NCBI GenBank assembly: GCA_013334865.1
Contig: JAAXWS010000008.1
Span: 1 to 64,000 of the forward strand
Length of the DNA: 64,000 nucleotides
Direction: 5' to 3'
Source of the DNA: Chlorobiaceae bacterium
GTDB taxonomy: Bacteria > Bacteroidota > Chlorobiia > Chlorobiales > Chlorobiaceae
A program made the translations under genes and the position numbers. The notes beneath the pieces are model-generated. The model was not told where the DNA came from, ran no database searches, and was given only the letters and a program-made list of their open reading frames with translations. Positions within the stretch are counted from its first letter, which is position 1; the number at the start of each line of letters is the position of its first letter. Below are positions 48,527 to 57,388 of the stretch, piece after piece.

Positions 48527-50527
48527 TTAGAACTTCAGCATCGCACCCACGTTGAATGAACCGGGCGACGAGGTATCGCGGAGATCGTTGCCGCTGCCGG
48601 AGGTGGAGCGGTCGGAGTACCAGCTCTTCTCGAACTTCCCGACCAGCCTGAGGTGAGGCGTGGCTTCCCAGTTCATGAGGAGGAACATGGCCTGCCCCCT
48701 GCCTGAGTAGGTACCGAGGCTGTAGACCAGCGGGAGGTCGTCCTCGTAGGCATACACGGCCGCATCGTAGCTGTCGGTGGCGAAGCGGGTGTAACGCGCG
48801 GTCACGGAAAGCCTGCCGAAACTTGACCTGAGCTGCCCGTAGAGCAGCCATCCCCGGTCGGTCGCCCTTCCCGAGGCGAAGATGCTCTCGACGCTCCTGT
48901 ACTCACCTCTGGTCCTGACGGTAAGGGAGGACGAAGCCTTTGCCTCGACCCCAAGCTGCACCCGGTTCGTGGTCTTCGGTACCGGCATCACATACTCCAG
49001 CCATCCGCCGCCCTCCGTCTGCGTCTTCGTTTCCGAAGTCTGCTTGTGCTGGTACAGGCCGCTCCAGGTCATCGCCGGATTCTGCCGCCACGCGAAATTC
49101 AGCCGGGCGTCATGCCCCGAATACGGCAACCGGTAGGAGCCGGACAGTTCGGGGAACCTGAACAGGTCGTACGACACCCCGACGTCGAGGTTGCGCAGCA
49201 CCTTTGCGTTCAGACCGAGGTAGAACCCCTCCTCGTTCGCACCGTCGCTCCCCCGTTCGGCGAAGGCACCTGAAAAGGGCGAGAAGTAGCCCGTGTCGTA
49301 GCGGCGTGCCGAGGCCACGCCGGTGACGCCCGGAGAGATGGCACCCTGGAGGCCGACGATCCAGGAACAGGCGGCCGGCTGCTCCGAATATGCGGCCTCG
49401 CCAAACGCCTGCACCTCGTGGTAGACGGCGCTGGCCTCGACCGATCCGGCGCGGCGCTCCCGGCCGTCACCGCCCAGCCACTCGACCGGCATGCCATAAC
49501 GGTAGTTCACCAGCGTCCCTCCGATCCCTCCGCGCAGCCCGCCGGCTTGGTAACGGTAGCGGAGGTTGACCCCCTGCGCCTCCAGGGAGAGAGAGTCCTT
49601 CCGATCCCGTTCCGACGTGGTCCGGTGGTATCCGTCGACCGTTACGCTGGTAGCGACGCCCTCCTTGACCGTCGCGTCGAGCCGGTTGCGAGACGCGAAG
49701 GCTGTGATTTCAAGGGGTCCCGGAGCCAGGGTCACGGCCGCGCCCTGCATGAAGTTGTCTTCCGAAGCTGAGATGTAGGGCCGCACCGAGGAGGCGAAGG
49801 CCACAACCCCGTCGACGGGATCGGTGCCTTTGGAGAAGTAGCGCCCCTGGCCGAACAGCAGCCCCTGGCCGAAGCTCAGTCGGTAGTTGCCGGCGACGGC
49901 CCTGCTGACGATGCCGAGGCGTTCGGCATGGACGCTGAACGAAAGGAAGTCAGCCGTGTCGGGTTCCCCGATATCTTTCTGCTGGACGAATCCGATGCCC
50001 CAGTTACGCCCTGAAGCCTCGACACGGCTGGAGAGGCCGAGGTTTCCGCCCTGGTACTTGCCGGTCTGGATGCCTTTCCGCGGCGGGGTTTCCCACCAGG
50101 CCCTGGTGTATACGCTGCCCTTGAAGTCGTTTGCCGGACCCCGCGCTTTTCCGGCTTTCGGCAGGCCGAACGAGAGATAGGGGGCCGCCTGGCGGGCATG
50201 CGCCGCCCCGACGACCGCTTCGAGTTCTGCGACGGATCCGATCATGCCGTTCCTGTCCCGCCACGCGACGACCCTTGAAACGTCGACGGCGCTGAAGACG
50301 GGGATCCGCAGCAACTCCTGTTCGGTGGCCGTGTTGATCTCCACAGGCCTGTTGCGAAGCTCCTGGAGCAGCTCGACAAGCGCTTCGCCGTTGCCCTCCT
50401 GCTCGCTGCGGTCGAGCAGCTCTTCGAGCGGGTCAAGGCCATACGCGGTTCCGGGCAGAAGCAAGAGCGCGACAAGCGCGGCGGCCGGCAGCAGGCGCCG
50501 GCAGGGGCTGGGGGTGATGGTGTTCAT
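48527..50527 (-). CDS. Outer-membrane beta-barrel protein with N-terminal helix-hairpin-helix domain
   Basis: The 666-residue protein starts with a signal peptide (about 1-30, LLLLPGTAYG). A helix-hairpin-helix segment follows at about 60-115 (INTATEQELLRIPVFS, RVVAWRDRNGMIGSV). The rest is rich in alternating hydrophobic strands with aromatic ends and finishes in GAMLKF, the usual beta-barrel C-terminus. Similar HhH plus barrel proteins occur in Bacteroidetes and Chlorobi, and their role is unknown. The HhH unit resembles ComEA, which suggests DNA handling at the outer membrane, but that is speculative. Confidence 0.78.
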   Translation of the reverse strand: MNTITPSPCRRLLPAAALVALLLLPGTAYGLDPLEELLDRSEQEGNGEALVELLQELRNRPVEINTATEQELLRIPVFSAVDVSRVVAWRDRNGMIGSVAELEAVVGAAHARQAAPYLSFGLPKAGKARGPANDFKGSVYTRAWWETPPRKGIQTGKYQGGNLGLSSRVEASGRNWGIGFVQQKDIGEPDTADFLSFSVHAERLGIVSRAVAGNYRLSFGQGLLFGQGRYFSKGTDPVDGVVAFASSVRPYISASEDNFMQGAAVTLAPGPLEITAFASRNRLDATVKEGVATSVTVDGYHRTTSERDRKDSLSLEAQGVNLRYRYQAGGLRGGIGGTLVNYRYGMPVEWLGGDGRERRAGSVEASAVYHEVQAFGEAAYSEQPAACSWIVGLQGAISPGVTGVASARRYDTGYFSPFSGAFAERGSDGANEEGFYLGLNAKVLRNLDVGVSYDLFRFPELSGSYRLPYSGHDARLNFAWRQNPAMTWSGLYQHKQTSETKTQTEGGGWLEYVMPVPKTTNRVQLGVEAKASSSLTVRTRGEYRSVESIFASGRATDRGWLLYGQLRSSFGRLSVTARYTRFATDSYDAAVYAYEDDLPLVYSLGTYSGRGQAMFLLMNWEATPHLRLVGKFEKSWYSDRSTSGSGNDLRDTSSPGSFNVGAMLKF

Positions 50528-50619
50528 CGGTGGGGGCGATGAATTGACGCATGTCCGTCGGGATGCTTCGCGGCCGGCCTCCGGACATGCGTTACGGAGA
50601 ACCGGGCTCGCGTCTCAGT

Positions 50620-51372
50620 TCACTCGCGGTCGACCTCAGAGCAAAGGCGATAGAGCTGCTCCACCTCCTTGCGGCTGAGATACCGCCATTCGCCACGGCG
50701 GAGATCGCCGGGCGTCAACCCGGCATAGGCGACCCGGTCGAGGCGCTTGACCTCGAAACCCAGGGTGCTGAACATTCGCCTGACCTGATGGTTCTTGCCT
50801 TCGTGGATGCTGATGAGCACCGTCATGCCTTCGTCGAGGATCTTTGCCCGGCAGGGGCGGACCTTCTCCCCGGTGTCCTTGAGGCGCATGCCGCCGGTGA
50901 GCTTCTGCAGCATCGCGGGGGGAAATTTCGCATCGAGGTAGGCGAGGTACTCCTTTCTGACCTCGGAGGAGGGGTGCATCAGGCGGTGTGCCAGCGTGCC
51001 GTCGTTGGTCAGGAGCAGGAGGCCGGTGCTCTTCCTGTCGAGCCGCCCGACCGGGAATACCCGCTCGCGCACGTCGACGAAATCGAGTATCTGCTGGCGG
51101 TCGCGCTCATCGTGGCTTGTGGTGATCACGTTCCTCGGCTTGTTGAAGAGGATGTACACCATCTTCTCTTCGGGCTTGGCCATCATGCGCCCATCGACGA
51201 TCACCTCGTCTTTACGGGGATCGACCTTCAGGCCCGGCTCGGCGGCGATGCGCCCGTTCACCATGACCTTTCCCTCGATGACCATCTGGTCGGCGGCCCG
51301 TCGGGAGGCGACCCCGCACATGGCCAGGTATTTGTTGATCCTGACCTTCTCTTCCTGAACCTGCTTTTTCAT
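50620..51372 (-). CDS. rluB: 23S rRNA pseudouridine synthase (RluB/RsuA family)
   Basis: The 250-residue protein has an N-terminal S4 RNA-binding domain (VRINKYLAMCGVASRRAAD) and the catalytic motif GRLDRKSTGLLLLTNDG, whose Asp is the nucleophile. A later motif is EGKNHQVRRMFSTLGFEV. It probably modifies 23S rRNA; the exact target base is inferred from family habit and from the usual scpB neighbour. Its start overlaps the scpB stop by 4 bp. Confidence 0.9.
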   Translation of the reverse strand: MKKQVQEEKVRINKYLAMCGVASRRAADQMVIEGKVMVNGRIAAEPGLKVDPRKDEVIVDGRMMAKPEEKMVYILFNKPRNVITTSHDERDRQQILDFVDVRERVFPVGRLDRKSTGLLLLTNDGTLAHRLMHPSSEVRKEYLAYLDAKFPPAMLQKLTGGMRLKDTGEKVRPCRAKILDEGMTVLISIHEGKNHQVRRMFSTLGFEVKRLDRVAYAGLTPGDLRRGEWRYLSRKEVEQLYRLCSEVDRE

Positions 51373-51995
51373 TCGGTTTCCTGTAATTCACCGGTTTGGC
51401 CGATTTCCGGCGGTTCGTCACCGCCGGCGGCCGAAAGGTACTGCTGCTCCTCGTGTTCCTGAAGGATCTCCCTGATCTCGCGGAGCTTCGGCAGCTCCTT
51501 CAGCGAAGGAAGGTGGAACAGGTCGAGGAACTCCCTGGTCGTCCCGTACTGCAACGGCCTGCCGGGCGAATCCGCCCTGCCGCGAACTTCGATCAGGCTG
51601 CGCTCGAGCAGCCTGTCGATCGCATAGTCCGGGCTTACCCCCCTTATCTGCTGGATCTCTCCCCTGGTGACCGGCTGGTGCCACGCGACGACCGAGAGCA
51701 CTTCGAGCATCGAGCGGGAAAGACGCCGCTGGATGACCGGAGCGAGCAGCTTGCGGATCAGGTCTCCATGCTCCGGCTGGCTCAGGAAACGGAAGCCTCC
51801 GGCAATGCCGTGGATCCTGAAGGTACGGCCTGTAGCCTCGTATTCGCGGTTGAGGGCCTCGACGATCTCCTCGAGGTCGCGGTATTTGAGGTCGAAACCG
51901 GTGACCTGGCAGATGGTCTGGAAGGTGATGGCCTCTTCTGAAGCGAAGATCAGGGCTTCGATCGACTGGAGGATGTGTCGGGCCGGATCCTGCAC
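51369..51995 (-). CDS. scpB: Segregation and condensation protein B
   Basis: ScpB is a winged-helix partner of SMC and ScpA. The 208-residue protein has SIEALIFASEEAITFQTI at the N-terminus, SRSMLEVLSVVAWHQPVTRGEIQQIRG, and SLIEVRGRADSPGRPLQYGTT, followed by an acidic tail. It is coupled to rluB by an ATGA overlap. The 55-bp gap from hisA upstream suggests they could share a transcript. Confidence 0.93.
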   Translation of the reverse strand: MQDPARHILQSIEALIFASEEAITFQTICQVTGFDLKYRDLEEIVEALNREYEATGRTFRIHGIAGGFRFLSQPEHGDLIRKLLAPVIQRRLSRSMLEVLSVVAWHQPVTRGEIQQIRGVSPDYAIDRLLERSLIEVRGRADSPGRPLQYGTTREFLDLFHLPSLKELPKLREIREILQEHEEQQYLSAAGGDEPPEIGQTGELQETE

Positions 51996-52050
51996 GATGA
52001 GGTAGGTCTGGTTGTCGTTGATGCGATCCGGGAAACGCCGGTGCGGGAGT

Positions 52051-52833
52051 TCAGGGGCAGCAGGGCTTCTTGCGCGCCGTGGAAAACTCGCCGTCGATGC
52101 CCAGCCCCTGTTCGTAGGCGTACCACAGCTCCTGGCAGGGGAAGTTGCACTCGTAGAACGCCTTGCCGATGATGACCGAATCGACGCCGAACTTCTCGAG
52201 CGTCCTGAGCTGGTGCAGGTCCTCGGAACTGGCGACGCCGCCCGAGGCGGTCACCTTCATCCCGGCCTTCTCGGCGAAGTTCCTGGTCGTCTCGTAGCCG
52301 ATGCCCTCCAGCATGCCGTCGCGGGTGATATCGGTATAGATGATGCGCTCGACCCCCATCTTCTTCATCTCGAGGGCGAGCTCGTAATCCTTCATGCCGC
52401 TGCTTTCGGTCCACCCCTTGATCTTGGGCACGCCGTTCTCGGCATCGATGCCGACGACGATCTGCGAAGGGCGGTACTTCTTCAGCAGCTCGGCGATGAG
52501 CCCCGGGTTGGTGACTGCCGCGGAGCCGATGACCACGCGGCAGACACCGATCTCGAGGTACTTCTCGACGGCCTCGACGGAGCGTATGCCGCCGCCGACC
52601 TGGATCGGGATGTCGAGCATGCCGACGATCTCGCGGATCTTTTCGAAGTTGACCATCTCACCGGTCAGCGCGGCATCCAGGTCGACGACATGGAGCATTT
52701 TGGCGTTCTGCTTGCGCCAGATCACGGCCATGTCGCAAGGGTTGTCGAGATAGATCTTCTTCTGTGCGAAATCACCCCTGGTGAGCCTGACGCACTTGCC
52801 GTCCTTGATATCTATAGCCGGTATGATCAACAT
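52051..52833 (-). CDS. hisA: Phosphoribosylformimino-AICAR ribotide isomerase
   Basis: HisA catalyses the Amadori-type isomerisation in histidine synthesis. The 260-residue TIM barrel starts MLIIPAIDIKDGKCVRLTRG, with catalytic Asp8. VGGGIRSVEAVEKY is the phosphate-binding loop, IIYTDITRDGML holds the second catalytic Asp, and ASGGVASSEDLHQL follows. It lies 21 bp after hisH, so the two form an operon. hisF is not in the window. Confidence 0.96.
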   Translation of the reverse strand: MLIIPAIDIKDGKCVRLTRGDFAQKKIYLDNPCDMAVIWRKQNAKMLHVVDLDAALTGEMVNFEKIREIVGMLDIPIQVGGGIRSVEAVEKYLEIGVCRVVIGSAAVTNPGLIAELLKKYRPSQIVVGIDAENGVPKIKGWTESSGMKDYELALEMKKMGVERIIYTDITRDGMLEGIGYETTRNFAEKAGMKVTASGGVASSEDLHQLRTLEKFGVDSVIIGKAFYECNFPCQELWYAYEQGLGIDGEFSTARKKPCCP

Positions 52834-52854
52834 GTCCGTAAACGTGGATACTGC

Positions 52855-53463
52855 TTAACACTCTGCGAAATTCCTGAGCACCTGCAAGCCCCATTCGGAG
52901 CTCTTCTCAGGGTGGAACTGTACAGCGAAAATACCATTTTTTTCTATGGCCGAACAAAAATTTTTTCCCGCGAAAAAGGTCGTCGCGGCAACGCTTTCAG
53001 GCTCTTCGGGGCTGCAGTAGTAGGAGTGGACGAAGTAGAACCAGGAGTGGTCGGGGATGCCCCTGAACAGTACCGAATCCTGCCTGCAGAGGTCTGCGGA
53101 GTTCCAGCCGATCTGGGGGATCTTGTCAGTCTGGCTGGTGAAGTGGAGAACACGGCCGGGAACCAGGCCGAGGCCGGCATGTGCGCCCATCTCCTCGCTG
53201 CCGTTGAGGAGCAGCTGCATGCCGAGGCAGATGCCGAGGACCTGGCGGCCCTTGTCGACATGCTCCATGATCGCTTCGGTGAACCCGAGATGGCCGAACG
53301 CTTCCATTGCCGGCCCGAACGCCCCTACACCGGGGATGAGCACCTTGTCGTAGCCGGATATGTCGGATGCCCTGTCGCTGACGACCGCCTTGATGCCGAG
53401 GTAATCGAAGGCCTTGTGGACCGATCGAAGGTTGCCTGCCCCGTAGTCGGCGATGAATACCAT
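52855..53463 (-). CDS. hisH: Imidazole glycerol phosphate synthase, glutaminase subunit
   Basis: HisH supplies ammonia from glutamine to HisF. The 202-residue class I amidotransferase has IADYGAGNLRSV, LIPGVGAFG, the nucleophile elbow VLGICLGMQLLL, and FAVQFHPEKSS, whose His and Glu complete the triad. It starts the hisHA pair. The upstream 190-bp AT-rich gap, divergent from nfnA, must hold promoters for both. Confidence 0.96.
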   Translation of the reverse strand: MVFIADYGAGNLRSVHKAFDYLGIKAVVSDRASDISGYDKVLIPGVGAFGPAMEAFGHLGFTEAIMEHVDKGRQVLGICLGMQLLLNGSEEMGAHAGLGLVPGRVLHFTSQTDKIPQIGWNSADLCRQDSVLFRGIPDHSWFYFVHSYYCSPEEPESVAATTFFAGKNFCSAIEKNGIFAVQFHPEKSSEWGLQVLRNFAEC

Positions 53464-53654
53464 GAAATACTGATTAAAATCATTCCTGAAATGCCTCTAA
53501 AACCGAAAAATATCCCTTCGAGGCGTCAAAAAGCGTCAACCCGGCTTTTAATTAAGAAGTTCAAAGCGTATTATAACCAAATTACGGCTTTCGCTTCTAA
53601 CCTTGCTCCCTGAAAGTCATCCCAATCCACATACCACGAGAAATCGAAGAAACA

Positions 53655-54500
53655 ATGTACAGGATTGTGTCCGCTATTTTTTTAGCTGAAAATATCAAAA
53701 AATTCGAAATAGAGGCCCCGAGGATCGCAAAAAAGCGCAGGGCCGGCCAGTTCGTGATGCTTCGCCTGTCCGAAACCGGCGAACGCTTCCCGCTGACTAT
53801 CGCCGACTCCGACCCTGAGAAGGGGACCATCACGATCATCTCGCAGGGAGCCGGCAAGTCGACCAGAGCGCTGAACCGGCTCGAGGCCGGGGAGACGATC
53901 ACCGACGTGGTCGGGCCGCTCGGAACCCCGTCGCACATCGGGAACTTCGGCACCTCGGTCAGCATCGGCGGCGGCGTCGGTACGGCCATCGCCTACCCGA
54001 CGGCCGCGGCGCTCAAGGCTGCCGGCAACTACGTCATCACGATCAACGGCGCGAGGACGAGGGAGCTGGTCATCCTCGAGGAGGAGATGAAGGCGGTCAG
54101 CGACGAAGCCTATATCACGACGGACGACGGGTCGTACGGATTCAACGGCTTCGTGACGCAGAAGCTGCAGGAGCTCATCGATTCGGGCAGGAAGATCGAT
54201 TTCGTGCTGGCCATCGGACCGATCCCGATGATGAAGGCGGTCGCCGAAGTGACCCGCCCCTACGGCATCAGGACGGTCGTCAGCCTGAACCCGATCATGA
54301 TCGACGGTACGGGAATGTGCGGGGGCTGCCGCGTGACGGTCGGCGACGAAATAAAGTTCGCCTGCGTCGACGGCCCGGAGTTCGACGCGCACCTGGTCGA
54401 TTTCAAGAACCTGGCCGACAGGAACAGGATCTACCAACACGAAGAGAAGGCATCGGACGAAGCAGAAGCCCATCGTTGCCGGCTCGCAGCGCAGAGCTGA
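53655..54500 (+). CDS. nfnA: NADH-dependent ferredoxin:NADP+ oxidoreductase, small subunit (SudB-like)
   Basis: NfnA binds FAD and a [2Fe-2S] cluster and, with NfnB, couples NADPH, NADH and ferredoxin by flavin-based bifurcation. The 281-residue protein starts MYRIVSAIFLAENIKKFEIE, has the flavin segment FPLTIADSD and the NAD-binding IGGGVGTAIAYP. The C-terminal cluster loop is GTGMCGGCRVTV followed by FACVDGPEFDAHL. The related sulfide dehydrogenase name (SudB) is used for some homologues. The nfnB gene follows 115 bp downstream. Confidence 0.92.
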   Translation: MYRIVSAIFLAENIKKFEIEAPRIAKKRRAGQFVMLRLSETGERFPLTIADSDPEKGTITIISQGAGKSTRALNRLEAGETITDVVGPLGTPSHIGNFGTSVSIGGGVGTAIAYPTAAALKAAGNYVITINGARTRELVILEEEMKAVSDEAYITTDDGSYGFNGFVTQKLQELIDSGRKIDFVLAIGPIPMMKAVAEVTRPYGIRTVVSLNPIMIDGTGMCGGCRVTVGDEIKFACVDGPEFDAHLVDFKNLADRNRIYQHEEKASDEAEAHRCRLAAQS

Positions 54501-54615
54501 TGCCTCGACGCACAGAGATTTCACCAGAATCGACAGCCCGCCGAATCCCCTGGAATGGAGATCGCGGGCTCGTATTGTCATCAAATGAAGTACCACAGAT
54601 AAAACCGCAACCATC

Positions 54616-56064
54616 ATGGATGCAAAGAACATAACGACCAAGGAGCGGCTTGCCATTCCCCGCCAGGTGATGCCGGCACAGGATCCCGTGCTGCGCGCGG
54701 GCAACTTCAGCGAGGTGCATCTCGGCCTGACCCCGGAACTGGCGCAGATGGAAGCGCTGCGCTGCATCCAGTGCAAGGACCCGGTGTGCGTGCAGGGCTG
54801 CCCGGTGAACATCAAGATCGACCAGTTCATCAAGCTGATCGCCGAAGGGGACTTCCTCGGCGCGGCAAGGAAGGTCAAGGAGGACAACGTGCTCCCGGCT
54901 ATCTGCGGCAGGGTATGCCCTCAGGAGGACCAGTGCGAGAAGGTGTGCGTCATCGGCAAGAAGCGCGAACCGGTAGCCATCGGCAACCTGGAGCGCTTCG
55001 TGGGCGATTACGAGCGCCTCACCGGCCAGAGGATCGTCCCCGAGATGGCGCCCCCGACCGGGAAGAATGTTGCGGTCATCGGCAGCGGCCCGGCCGGCCT
55101 GAGCTGCGCCAACGACCTTGCCCAGTACGGGCACAAGGTGGTGGTGTTCGAGGCGCTGCACGAACTCGGCGGCGTGCTGATGTACGGCATCCCCGAGTTC
55201 CGCCTGCCGAAGGAGATCGTCAGGGACGAGCTCGACGGCCTCCGGAAGATGGGCATCGAGTTCAGGACCGACGTGGTGGTCGGCAGGACCATCACCGTCG
55301 ACGAGCTGCTCGAGGAGGAGGGGTTCGACGCCGTCTTTATCGGCGTCGGCGCGGGACTGCCCTGGTTCATGGGTATACCGGGAGAAAACCTGATCGGTGT
55401 GCTTGCGGCAAACGAGTTCCTCACCAGGGTCAACCTGATGAAGGCCTGGGACTTCCCGAACAGCGATACCCCGGTGTTCGACTGCAAGGGCAAGAACGTC
55501 GCCGTCTTCGGGGGCGGGAACACCGCCATGGACGCCATCCGGACAGCCAAGCGCCTCGGCGCCGAGCACGCCTACATCGTCTACCGCCGTTCAGAGGCGG
55601 AGATGCCGGCCCGCGAGGAGGAGATCCACCACGCCCAGAAGGAGGGCATCGAATTCATGCTGCTCACCATTCCGCTCGAATTCATCGGCAACGAACAGGG
55701 CTGGCTTACCGGCGTAAAATGCCAGAAAATGGAGCTTGGCGAACCCGATGATTCCGGACGCCGCAAGCCGGTGCCCGTCGAGGGATCGGAATTCGTGGTT
55801 CCCCTCGACATGGCGGTCATCTCGATCGGCAACGGCTCCAACCCCCTGATCAAGCAGACCACCCCCGACATCGAGGTCAGCAGGAAGGATACGATCGTCG
55901 TGGATGTCAACACCATGGAGACCTCCAAGGAGATGGTCTACGCCGGCGGAGATATCGTCACCGGCGGCGCGACGGTCATCCTCGCCATGGGCGCAGGACG
56001 AAAGGCGGCGGCAGCCATCCACGAAAAGCTCAGCGGAAAGGCATCCAGTTTCAACGAGTGGTAA
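54616..56064 (+). CDS. nfnB: NADH-dependent ferredoxin:NADP+ oxidoreductase, large subunit (SudA/GltD-like)
   Basis: The 482-residue subunit has N-terminal [4Fe-4S] ligands in CIQCKDPVCVQGCPVN and CGRVCPQEDQCEKVC. GSGPAGLSCANDLAQYG is the bifurcating FAD site and GGGNTAMDAIRTAKRLG is the NADP(H) site. It ends with VVDVNTMETSKEMVYAGGD and GRKAAAAIHEKL. The family resembles the glutamate synthase small subunit, but the nfnA neighbour decides the assignment. The complex balances ferredoxin and NADPH pools in an anaerobe. Confidence 0.93.
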   Translation: MDAKNITTKERLAIPRQVMPAQDPVLRAGNFSEVHLGLTPELAQMEALRCIQCKDPVCVQGCPVNIKIDQFIKLIAEGDFLGAARKVKEDNVLPAICGRVCPQEDQCEKVCVIGKKREPVAIGNLERFVGDYERLTGQRIVPEMAPPTGKNVAVIGSGPAGLSCANDLAQYGHKVVVFEALHELGGVLMYGIPEFRLPKEIVRDELDGLRKMGIEFRTDVVVGRTITVDELLEEEGFDAVFIGVGAGLPWFMGIPGENLIGVLAANEFLTRVNLMKAWDFPNSDTPVFDCKGKNVAVFGGGNTAMDAIRTAKRLGAEHAYIVYRRSEAEMPAREEEIHHAQKEGIEFMLLTIPLEFIGNEQGWLTGVKCQKMELGEPDDSGRRKPVPVEGSEFVVPLDMAVISIGNGSNPLIKQTTPDIEVSRKDTIVVDVNTMETSKEMVYAGGDIVTGGATVILAMGAGRKAAAAIHEKLSGKASSFNEW

Positions 56065-56068
56065 GCAC

Positions 56069-56473
56069 ATGGCAGACCTCTACCGTTTCGGCATCTCCCT
56101 CGACAGGGAGCTGATCGACGCCTTCGACCGGCACATCGCCGAACAGCAGTACAAGAGCCGCTCGGAGGCGATCCGTGACCTCATCCGCGAAGAGCTGGTA
56201 CGCAAGAAATGGGCCGAGGGGGGCACGGTTGCCGGAGCCATCGTCATGACCTACGACCACCACAAGCGGGAGCTGGTCAACCGCCTGCTCGACATCCAGC
56301 ACGATTTCCACGATATCATCATCTCCACCCAGCACGTGCACCTCGACCACGGCAACTGCCTCGAGGTGATCGCCGTCAAGGGCCAGGCCCCGCAGGTTGA
56401 GCGGCTCTCCACCGCCCTCAAGGTGCTGGTCGGCGTCAAGCACCTCAACCTCAGCGTCTCGGCATCGGACTGA
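56069..56473 (+). CDS. nikR: Nickel-responsive regulator NikR
   Basis: The 134-residue protein has an N-terminal ribbon-helix-helix domain (RFGISLDRELIDAFDRHI, SRSEAIRDLIREEL). The C-terminal ACT-like nickel-binding domain has His78, His89, His91 and Cys97, matching the E. coli high-affinity ligands His76, His87, His89 and Cys95. It lies 4 bp after nfnB and would be expressed with it. The downstream transporter genes and the inverted repeat at 56500 are its likely target. The ATG at 56069 was chosen because upstream frame sequence is nfnB shadow. Confidence 0.93.
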   Translation: MADLYRFGISLDRELIDAFDRHIAEQQYKSRSEAIRDLIREELVRKKWAEGGTVAGAIVMTYDHHKRELVNRLLDIQHDFHDIIISTQHVHLDHGNCLEVIAVKGQAPQVERLSTALKVLVGVKHLNLSVSASD

Positions 56474-56499
56474 CGGAAGGCCTGTTTTCCTTGCTTTGC

Positions 56500-56528
56500 G
56501 ATAGCACGATTATTATTTTCATGCTATC
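56500..56528. promoter_or_regulatory. Candidate NikR operator
   Basis: GATAGCA at 56500-56506 and its complement TGCTATC at 56522-56528 are separated by 15 bp. That gives a 29-bp dyad, close to the 28-bp geometry of the E. coli NikR site (GTATGA-N16-TCATAC). It lies 28 bp upstream of the outer-membrane protein start at 56557 and 27 bp after the nikR stop. The half-site sequence differs from E. coli, so binding is inferred from geometry and context. Confidence 0.6.
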
Positions 56529-56556
56529 AGATACAGGACAGTCAATCCGGCCCCCC

Positions 56557-57351
56557 ATGCTGAAAAAAACCATTCCTCTCGCCATAACCGCTACACTCTG
56601 CTCAATGCCGGCCTTTGCCGCCATGCCGCTCGTCACCGACGATACGGGGACCCAGGGAAAAGGGCGTCTCCAGATCGAGTTCGGCTGGGAATCGCATCGC
56701 GACAAGAGCGTCTCTGATGGCGTCACTTCGAGGGAGACCGGCGGAAGCAGCACGGCTACCGTAAGCTACGGGATTTCCGACAGCATCGACCTCGTCGCGG
56801 GAATGCCATGGGCATGGAAGAGGAGCGAAACGGATGGAGAGGCAGCCACCGACGAACACGGCATCGCGGACCTCCCTGTGCAGCTCAAGTGGCGCCTCGT
56901 CGAAATGGAGGAGGGCAAGTTCAGCCTGGCCCTTAAGCCCGGCCTCATCCTTCCTACCGGAAACGAGGGCAAGGGGCTCGGCAACGGAAGGGTCTCGGGC
57001 GGCGTGCTGCTGATCGCGACGCACCGGGGAGCGCTCGGAGCAACACACGTCAACTTAGGCTACACCCGGAACGGGTACAGCCTCGAATCGGTCCGGAGCG
57101 CCACCAGGGCGGATATCTGGCACGCATCGCTCGCCGGGGAGCTGAACGTCGCCGACAGTCTGCGGGCAGTCGCCGACATCGGCATCGAAACCGGCAAGGC
57201 GAAGGGGAGCCCTGCCGATCCCGCATACCTGCTCGGCGGCCTGATCTACAGCCCCTCTGACCGCCTCGATCTCGATTTCGGCATCAAGGGCGCCCTGAAC
57301 GACGTCGAGACCGATACGGCACTGTTTGCCGGGGCTACCCTGCATTTCTGA
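56557..57351 (+). CDS. Putative outer-membrane transport protein near nickel/cobalt uptake genes
   Basis: From the ATG at 56557 the protein has 264 residues. It has a signal peptide (MLKKTIPLAITATLCSMPAFA), strands such as GRLQIEFGWESH and FSLALKPGLILPTGNEG, and ends in AGATLHF, as outer-membrane barrels do. The pattern resembles the phenol-degradation MetA-like/transporter family of small barrels. It lies directly after the candidate NikR site and 37 bp before cbiM, so it may carry metal or a chelate across the outer membrane (inference). Confidence 0.75.
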   Translation: MLKKTIPLAITATLCSMPAFAAMPLVTDDTGTQGKGRLQIEFGWESHRDKSVSDGVTSRETGGSSTATVSYGISDSIDLVAGMPWAWKRSETDGEAATDEHGIADLPVQLKWRLVEMEEGKFSLALKPGLILPTGNEGKGLGNGRVSGGVLLIATHRGALGATHVNLGYTRNGYSLESVRSATRADIWHASLAGELNVADSLRAVADIGIETGKAKGSPADPAYLLGGLIYSPSDRLDLDFGIKGALNDVETDTALFAGATLHF

Positions 57352-57388
57352 TCGCCCACCTCAACCGCAACCCGAGGAGAACCGGAAC

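Noticed and set aside
56474-57388. Cobalamin riboswitch before the CbiM-type gene
   Set aside because: No B12-box-like sequence or multi-stem leader is visible; gaps are short and a NikR-type dyad is present instead.
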